From positions 54,517,001 to 54,581,000 of the forward strand of contig NC_091260.1 of assembly GCF_042477335.2 (NCBI RefSeq): DNA of 64,000 bases, written 5' to 3'. Both the position numbers and the translations under genes were made by a program. The notes under the pieces are model-generated. The model had not been told where the DNA came from, ran no database searches, and worked only from the letters and a program-made list of their open reading frames with translations. Source of the DNA: Ovis canadensis (taxonomy: Eukaryota; Chordata; Mammalia; Artiodactyla; Bovidae). This document shows, in pieces, positions 57,175 through 64,000 of this stretch (its first letter is position 1; every line of letters begins with the position of its first letter).

Positions 57175-57540
57175 ACCTCCTTGCTCCTCACAGCCCACGG
57201 GATGAAGCCCAGGCTCCTTAAAACGGCCTTCCTTGTCACCGTGTCTGCACCTTCTCTTTCCTTCCCTCCTCTCTCTGCTGGTCCGTCTGTTGAACTCCTG
57301 CACACTCGTTGTGAGCCATTTCCAGGGAGACTGCTTGAACAGTCTGCCCTTCCCCCACCCTCTGTTGGTCCCTCTACTGAGTCAGGTCCCCACTTCTGTG
57401 TTCCTGGAGTCCCCGTCAGAGCCTTCGTTAAAGCATCATCCTGTCGCATATGGCGGTACAGTGTGTTAGTATTGTCTCGTCTCCCCACTGGACTGTGAGC
57501 TCCTGTTTGCCTAGCACTGGCTAGAGATTCATTCAGTTAC
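57175..57540 (+). mobile_element. L2 LINE 3' fragment
   Basis: gggatgaagcccaggctccttaaaacggccttcct and tccccactggactgtgagctcctgtttgcctagcac follow the L2 3' order. Confidence 0.65.
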
Positions 57541-57647
57541 CTTTGTTTCTTATAAATCTCCTTCTTCTTTTTCACGTACAAACTTCAATTATCTTTAGAA
57601 GCCTAGCATCCCCTGCTTTTATATACTTCTGAACGTATATATAGGTG

Positions 57648-57860
57648 TTCAGGTGGCTCAGTGGTAAAGAAACTCCCTGCCAATGCAGGAGACGCGGGTT
57701 CAATCCTTGAATCAGGAAGACCCCTGGAGAAGGAGATGGCAACCCACTCCAGCATTCTGTCCAGCAAGAGCCTGGACAATCCCATGGACAGAGGAACCTG
57801 GCGGGTTATAGTCCATGGTATCGAAAAGAGTTGGACACAACTTAGCGACTGAACAATACA
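57648..57860 (+). repeat. Bov-tA SINE
   Basis: ttcaggtggctcagtggtaaag to caacttagcgactgaacaat, with an (ata)/(tg)n tract after it. Confidence 0.86.
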
Positions 57861-57950
57861 TATACATATATATTTGTGTGTGTGTGTGTGCGCGCAAATA
57901 CATACACTGTAGGACTTAGTTTGGAAATGACAAGGCTAAGAACATTATGG

Positions 57951-58062
57951 GGTTTTTTTTGGCACGCCATGCAGCACGCAGGATCTTAGTTTCCCGACTG
58001 GGGACCGAACCTGCCCCCCCTTGTAGTGGAAGTGGGAGTCTTAACCACTTGAAGTCCGTGGG
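57951..58062 (-). repeat. tRNA-Glu (CHR-type) SINE
   Basis: ttttttttggcacgccatgc, then gtttcccgactggggaccgaacctg and gagtcttaaccacttgaag. Confidence 0.8.
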
Positions 58063-58732
58063 GTGTTTTGTTTTTAAGGTAGTTTCTGCTTTACCTGGTA
58101 CGTGGGAAAGGGTAGAGCAGGGAGTAATATGCGCCCCTACACCCTGAGAAGTCATGCAGAGATTGTGGGGGTAGCCGCCAAGGCACGCCATTCAGGGGGG
58201 GCTCTCTCCGCTTGAATAATGGTGAAACCCTGTGAGGCTTTACAGCCTGGAGACCTCATACGTCCTCACCTAAAATCCACACAGTTGGAAGTGGCAGGTG
58301 CTAGGTCTGGCGTGTGATTCCCGCCAGTCTTACTCGTGTGAGATGGTGTCTCTGATGTCGGTTCCTAATCCTAGAGCCCTGGACATACTGCACACTGACA
58401 TGTTGCATGACGTGATTCCTTCATCTCTGGTTTCTGTTACTGGTGCAGTTGACCGAAGTCAGTACCGTTGGTGATGGTCAGCAGAATCGCTGTAGCTAGC
58501 TTTGGCTCACAGGGGAGTCTGTTATAAAGATACAGATGTGATGCTTGGAACTGTGGGCCAGAGGCGTGGTTGGGCATCACCAGAGCCTGGAAATCCATGG
58601 AGACCAGGCCAGGACTGCTTGTTTGTTTGGGGGGCGGTCTTTTGTCTCCACCTATCTTCTTCATGTGTGTCATTCTTTACAGAACAGCTTTCTCTGCTGC
58701 CGCGTATTTGTAGCCAAATCTACAAAGTCTGT

Positions 58733-58954
58733 GGGCTTCCCAGGTGGCACTAGTGGTAAAGAACCTGCCTACCAATGCAGGAGACAGAAGAGATGCAGGC
58801 TCGATCCCTGGGTTGGGAAGATCCCCTGGAGGAGGGCACGGCAATCCACACCATTATATTCACCTGGTGAATCTGATGGACAGAAAAGCCTGGTGGGCTA
58901 CTGTCCATAGGGTCGCCAAGAGTCGGGCACCACCGAAGTGACTTAGCACACATG
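58733..58954 (+). repeat. Bov-tA SINE with 13-bp target-site duplication
   Basis: gggcttcccaggtggcacta to caccgaagtgacttagcaca. Flanked by ctacaaagtctgt (58720-58732) and ctacaaagcctgt (58955-58967). Confidence 0.9.
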
Positions 58955-59559
58955 CTACAAAGCCTGTAGTTGAAGTAGCCAGCTTGATTAGCTTCTCTTA
59001 GCCCTTCAGCCGAATTAATGGGGGAGATAAAATGATTAGCCGTTTGCAAGTATGTCTTGTCTGTTAGCTCATGCAGGTGGTGGGAAGGAGGTGGTTCTCT
59101 CCAGGAAGGAGGTTAGGGAAGCAGGGAACGCTCGTCCAGGACAAGGGAGTTTTGGGTGGGACCATCCTGAGAGATGTCCTCTGATTGCCTTGTTCATGGG
59201 GTGTAAACTAAAGGATTTCATTAACCATTTCAAGAATTGATGTACGTCGGTAATTTGGGATAATATAAAATCTTTAAGTCGGAAGATGATACTTCTGTGG
59301 ACAGCGTAACAGTAAGGCTGTCTTCTCTGTCCTGGCTTCAGTTTTTCAACTGAATTCCAAGCACTAAAGATGATTGCTAGTTTTCTAACAGCTGATTGAA
59401 TTTAATGCATAGCTGTGCTTTCCTCAGACACAGATGATAAACCTGTCAAAAATAATTGTGCTTTAATTTAGTTCTTGTCAATGACAGATGATGAAACTTC
59501 TCAATGAGAATTTCTAAATTACCAAATACACTCCTAGCATTTACATATGCAAAAAACAG

Positions 59560-59740
59560 TCTCTCTTGTGTAACCTGGAGCAGCGTGTCAGAGTCATCTG
59601 GGGAGTGTTTACAGACAGAGACTCAGCTGTGGCCCCCACACTCTGATTCCTCAGGCTTGCGGTGGGGCCTGAGCATCTGCGGAGGTGAAGAACGAGCTCC
59701 CCAGATGACCTGATGCTCCACAGCTTTGAGAGGCGCTGCG
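59560..59740 (+). mobile_element. MER5A-like hAT MITE
   Basis: gtcagagtcatctggggagtgtttacagacagagactcag, then cacactctgattcctcagg, ggggcctgagcatctg and gatgctccacagctttgag. Confidence 0.65.
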
Positions 59741-60640
59741 TCAGGGAGGCTTCATTTATTGGCGTCTCCCAGGATGGAAATCAGTCATCTCCAAAACAGA
59801 CCAGGCACAAAGCGGGTTCTCTGAAGACACTACGACTTCATTCTGCAGCCTCAAGATGGGCTGTCTGGCCTCTCCCAGCCTCAGCTGTACTGTGGTTTCT
59901 TCTAGTAATGGGGGGCTTCAATCTGAATCAACAGATTCCAGAAACTCATACCACCCAGAAACTTCCACCCAAAACAAAGTAAAAATATTTCATTTTAATA
60001 CGTTGACAGAACTGGTTGTGTTTTGTAGCATTTCCTGCAGTCAGGATTTGATTGTCTGCATCCCCGTGGTGTCATTTAACATGTTTCTCTGTCCCAGTGT
60101 TCTTATAAACTGGTAGGTAGCAGCTCAAGCAGATGGAGTGAGATATTTTGGCAAGAATTCTTCATAGGTGATGTGGTAGGTTGATGAGGAGGCCCAACAA
60201 CACTTTTTGTTTTTCCCCAGTGTTTTACCATATGATATTTTTTATTCTTTCTTTTTGTGGAAAAATTTGATTTTGACCCACTAAGTTGATTTACAACCCA
60301 TTGATAGATACAAGCCCTAGTTGGAAAAATACTGTTACAGAGAGGGAAATAAGCATGCACTTGGATACTTAAAAGGTGATATTATAGATGCCAGTAGAAG
60401 AATGTCTAACATGAATATTCTAGTATGGGGATAAATTGTTTTTAAAAGTAGTGAAAATCTATATAAAGAAGTAACCTCCATTGAGTCTTAAAGTTAACGG
60501 CCATTTATGATTGTTGTTTTGGTCCATTCACTCATTAAGGATTGCTAGTTATCTTTGAATATCGGGTAAACACTGAACCCTGGATAGAAGCCTTTGAAGA
60601 CATTGTTAATTGAGAAACAGTGACACATAACCTCGCCTTG

Positions 60641-60908
60641 GACTTCCCTTGGTGGTCCAGTGGATAAGCGTCTTCCTGCCAGTGCAGGGGACATGGGTTC
60701 AGTCCGTCGGCCAAGAAGATTCCACAGTCTGCAGAGCAATAAACACGTGCTCCCTAGAGCTCGTGCTCTGCGACAAGAGAAGCTAGCCCACCGAGAAGCC
60801 TGTGACCCACATCAAAGAGTAGCCCCTGCTCTCTACAACTAGAGAGCCTGCGTGCAGCAATGAAGACCCAGTGTAGCCAAAAATAAGTAAATTAAAAAAA
60901 AAGAAAAG
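60641..60908 (+). repeat. tRNA-Glu (CHR-type) long SINE with 12-bp target-site duplication
   Basis: gacttcccttggtggtccag to gtagccaaaaataagtaaat and A-rich tail. Flanked by aacctcgccttg (60629-60640) and aacctggccttg (60909-60920). Confidence 0.9.
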
Positions 60909-61030
60909 AACCTGGCCTTGATTCTTTACTAGAAATGATTGCATCCCGGGGCACTGTTGTGTGGTTTTAGGTAACTTAGGAGGAGCAGATATGTTCGCAG
61001 CCACCGTTTCTGAGCCCTAGTGTGCTGCAG

Positions 61031-61252
61031 GGCTTCCCAGGGGGCGCTAGTGGTAAAGACCACACCTGCCAGTGCAGGAGACGTAAGAGACATGGGTTCG
61101 CTCCCTGAGTCGGGAAGACCCCCTGGAGGCGGGCATGGCAGCCCACTCCAGTATTCTTGCCTGGAGAATCCCATGCACAGAGAAGCCTGGTGGGCTGCAG
61201 TTCATAGAATCACAGAGTCAGACATACCTGTAGTGACTCAGCACACACGCAC
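61031..61252 (+). repeat. Bov-tA SINE
   Basis: ggcttcccagggggcgctag to cctgtagtgactcagcacac. gctgcag occurs on both sides. Confidence 0.87.
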
Positions 61253-61599
61253 CTGCTGCAGAGTGGATGGATGGATCAGTATTGACTTGACACTTCCATA
61301 GCTTCCTGTTTCTACCTTCAAGCCCTTTACACAGGTCCATTTTCTCCCAGAAACACAGCAGTCTACTTCAGTTTTGATCCTTGATTCTCACTGGAGGAAG
61401 AAGGGAATCATTCTTGGGCTGTCTTCCATTCTCTCTCAGACTCTGTTCCAGCTGTCTTGCCTTGCTGAGTGACATCTGTTCCTGTATGTGGGGAGTGCCC
61501 AACCCTGCTCCTCCTAAGCATTGTCACTTCTGAATTGTTAGTGTAACCCATTGAACTGACCTGCTGAAATTTTCTGGCTTCTTTAGTTAAAGATACTTT

Positions 61600-61715
61600 A
61601 GGTACTTCCCTGGTGATTCAGTGGTTAAGACTCTGTGTTCCCTGCAGGTGGCTGGCGTTCAGTCCCTGGTTGGGGAACTAAGATCTTACATGCTGTGCTG
61701 CCCCCCAAAAAGAAT
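61600..61715 (+). repeat. tRNA-Glu (CHR-type) SINE
   Basis: ggtacttccctggtgattcagtgg, then gttcagtccctggttgggga and ccccaaaaag end. Confidence 0.83.
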
Positions 61716-61796
61716 AAACCAAATGTACCTATTTTCTTAAAAGTTTTTTTTAATTACTTTTAAAAAGCTATTAACACAACATTGCAGATCAGCTAT

Positions 61797-61996
61797 GTGT
61801 TAGTTAGTTGCTCAGTTGTGTCTGACTCTTTGCGACCCCATGGACTATAGCCCGCCAGGCTCCTCTGTCCTTGGTGATTCTCTAGGCAAGAATACTGGAG
61901 TGGGTTGCCATACCCTCCTCCAGAGGATCTTACCAACCCACGGATCAAACCCAGGACTCCTGCATTGCAGGTGGAGTCTTTACCATTTGAGAAATC
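61797..61996 (-). repeat. Bov-tA SINE
   Basis: tgtgttagttagttgctcagttg at the left and gtctttaccatttgagaaat at the right. It ends 147 bp upstream of MTMR12 exon 2. Confidence 0.87.
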
Positions 61997-62143
61997 AGTT
62001 ATACTTCAATTAAAAAAAACACCTACCTTGTCAAATAAACAAAAAGCTGCTGAACGTGATGTTTTAGCATGTATTCCGAAAGTATGGCTTTATGTTATTC
62101 ATTTGAGCCCTTAAATATATTACCCTTTGCTCTTCTCTTTTAG

Positions 62144-62204
62144 GAAATTCACACAAACGAAAAGGAAGCAACCGAGAAGGAAGTAACTCTTCACTTGTTG
62201 CCAG
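62144..62204 (+). CDS. MTMR12: MTMR12, coding exon 2
   Basis: A strong pyrimidine tract and acceptor (tgctcttctcttttag) precede 61 bases encoding EIHTNEKEATEKEVTLHLLP plus the first base of the next codon (phase 1). The donor is gtaaca. Joined to exon 1 it reads ...VRPE-EIHTNEKE..., which is the MTMR12 sequence leading into the PH-GRAM domain. The exon is well conserved and undamaged. The remaining exons (PH-GRAM, the inactive phosphatase domain and the C-terminal region) lie beyond the window. Confidence 0.95.
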
Positions 62205-64000
62205 GTAACAGTCATGTTAGCGTCGCACCTCCTCATGTGCAGTTCAAAGCCAGCAATAAATTATGTCATTTCTAGTAGCACTATATATAAACTCCTTTGT
62301 TTTCATCCACACAGTGTGTGACAATAATGAGTTGGACCAGAATATCAAGGTCTTTAGTTCAGTGTCTGCACACCTGGAACTGAATATTACACCATCTGCA
62401 AAGAATTTTTGTTTCCTCCTACCCACAGCAAATGAAAATAAAGGCGGGAAATTCTCACCTCTTTGTAAGCAAATGAGGTCTTTTTTCAGGTTGCCTTACT
62501 TGGCCCCATCAACTTTTCTGGTCCCTATCTGGAAGATTCTGGTCCCTTCTAGATCCTTACATCCCACCCAGCTGGGGCTTAACCAACTCCCCAACCCTGG
62601 GCTGCCAGGGCTTGCTGTTTGTCATCACCGAGGAGACTGGATTGGCTGGATTTTTTTTTTTTTTTGAGATGGAGGAGAGTGACTGTCTATAGCGTAAGTT
62701 GAGTTTTAATCATTTCTGAATTCAGAAACAAACTTGGTGGTGTAGGCTCTCCATATATGGGGCTCTCCTGTGAGTTGTGCTTTCAGTTCTCCTGCTTTCT
62801 TTTTTTCCATAAGTATTTTTGGGTACGTTTCCCGAAACAATTGAGGCCTCGTTCTGTTTCTTTTAATTTTATTCCCTTTTATTGGGACAGTATGAATATG
62901 CACAAGTTTCTGACTGATCCACCTTATTTGATAAACAGAAATCTCTAACTTTAAAAAAAAATGTTTTTAAGTGTCAAAGACTCTTCCCTATAAAAATGGC
63001 CTAAACCTCAATCCATATATCATATTCTGTTTGCTCTTCTTGGGGTACAGATTTGGAAGCTTACTTTTGTCTTCAGCTTAGTGTTACATACATTCTCGCA
63101 TTCCCTGGATTCCTGACGTCTCGTCTCGTTGTACAGCCCAGGTTTCCTAGACTAGATTAAGATCTTTCCCAGCTCATGCCTCATGTGACCTGAGACTCTG
63201 TCTGTCTGTAGTGGCTGACAGGTGTGGCGAGGCCTCGAGTGCCTGAGCATGGACCCGTATGGCTTGCCTGGCCTTGGGACAGGTTCACTATTAAAGCTGT
63301 TCTATTTATTTATTTTTAAAGCCATTTTACACCAGGGGTTGAAAGCATAGAAAGCCTTGCTCACGTGCCTTCTACCTTGAACTCAGCTAAGGCACTTTTT
63401 CTGAGACTGTTTTAAACTCACTTCATTGTTTTCTTCAAGCCTGGTAGTTTGAAGATGCTGACCTCTCTGTAGAGGCTGAGCTGGTGACAGAACCATCTTC
63501 CTGTATTTCTATTGTATTTAACAGCTTGGAAGAGAGAAAAACACAAGGTGAAACATTTTATGTGTCCCTTCATAGTCTTAGTATCTGAAATTCTTCTTTA
63601 TTTTCATATTGAAAGTTAGAATAGATTAATTTTGAGCCAAATGGTAAATTTAAAGACACTGAAGGGAAAATCCAGAGGGAGATTTTAAGACGATGGTTGT
63701 CTGTTAGATGAGGAGAAAATTCCGTTTTTTCTTGTCCCAAAGTATTTACACTTAGGTGTTTTTTGCTTTTTTAAAAAATTTTATACTCAGTTTTTTGTTT
63801 CCCTGTATCCTCCTTTTATTTTTCTGTCCTCACCATCCGGCCCTCATGAGCCTCTCCGCTTCCTGCCTATCCCTAAACCCTCATCTCTTTGACTGGAGAC
63901 GGAAGTTGTCTCTCTCTGTCACCAGGAAATACAGCTCCCGTGCTGCTGGGCGTCTGCAGAGAGAGCAGGAAAGGTGACATAGTGAGAGGAAACACGCTCA
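62205..64000 (+). other. MTMR12: MTMR12 intron 2 (5' part)
   Basis: It follows donor gtaaca and runs to the window end. There are T-runs at about 62651-62664 and short attt repeats near 63303-63318. A + strand frame open from 62263 to 62667 (134 codons) spans low-complexity ends and looks like chance. No repeat family is recognised. Confidence 0.8.

Larger units (their letters stand above)
34937..62143 (+). other. MTMR12: MTMR12 intron 1 (27.2 kb)
   Basis: The intron runs from gtgagg to ttttag. Listed repeats are embedded in it. I see no gene or repeat family I can name in 35340-35600, 36180-38130, 38400-38645, 38870-39110, 40640-41010, 41300-41760, 41840-42600, 42670-42900, 43335-43550, 44300-45590, 45700-46600, 46990-47635, 47960-48740, 49505-49815, 49950-51200, 52970-53880, 54000-54535, 54725-55580, 56210-56570, 56680-57170, 58065-58715, 58970-59555, 59745-60625 and 61260-61595. 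Confidence 0.9.

Noticed and set aside
62263..62667. 134-codon + strand frame just after MTMR12 exon 2
   Set aside because: It lies in intron 2, ends in a poly-T encoded Phe run, lacks splice-consistent boundaries and has no recognised similarity.

Overview
This window is vertebrate nuclear DNA from a ruminant, most likely a bovid close to cattle. The clearest evidence is its repeats. There are dozens of Bov-tA/BovA SINEs, two BOV-A2 dimers, tRNA-Glu (CHR-type) SINEs, several 5'-truncated BovB LINEs, and L1 3' ends of both ruminant and older mammalian type. I cannot separate Bos from sheep, goat or buffalo by eye.

Two protein-coding genes are recognised, both on the + strand and both incomplete. 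ZFR (zinc finger RNA-binding protein) occupies the left end: its last three coding exons are at 7291-7402, 7521-7618 and 11855-12034, followed by a 3' UTR of about 1.35 kb ending near 13375. They encode the last 129 residues, meaning the C-terminal part of the DZF domain and a basic, nuclear-localisation-like tail. After about 21 kb of repeat-rich intergenic DNA comes the CpG-island promoter of MTMR12 (the catalytically inactive myotubularin-related adaptor, 3-PAP). Its first coding exon is at 34856-34936. A 27.2 kb first intron separates it from coding exon 2 at 62144-62204, and the rest of the gene lies beyond the right end. ZFR and MTMR12 are also neighbours in the same relative orientation on human 5p13.

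Layout: 1-13.4 kb, the end of ZFR, with introns full of L1 3' ends and SINEs. 13.4-34.3 kb, intergenic, with BovB, L1, L2/MIR, a Tigger-like DNA transposon split by a BOV-A2, and a solo LTR of about 550 bp at 32776-33324. 34.4-35.3 kb, the MTMR12 promoter and exon 1. 35.3-64 kb, MTMR12 introns 1 and 2 with coding exon 2. I saw no structural RNA gene, CRISPR array or prokaryotic-type system.

Nothing here is a new multi-gene system. The observations most worth checking are: (a) three tiny insertions flanked by target-site duplications that contain only a retrotransposon tail (20638-20687 and 24598-24646 of A-tail type with L1-endonuclease-like target sites; 29649-29680 of BovB-tail type inside an L2); (b) an in-frame, better-context upstream ATG and a separate overlapping uORF in MTMR12 exon 1; (c) four CCAAT boxes upstream of MTMR12, the last three about 75 bp apart; (d) a pair of roughly 305 bp elements sharing the same non-SINE head fused to a Bov-tA; (e) two SINEs flanked by unusually long direct repeats. 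All calls are by reading alone; repeat family names are recognition-level and boundaries are approximate to several bases.
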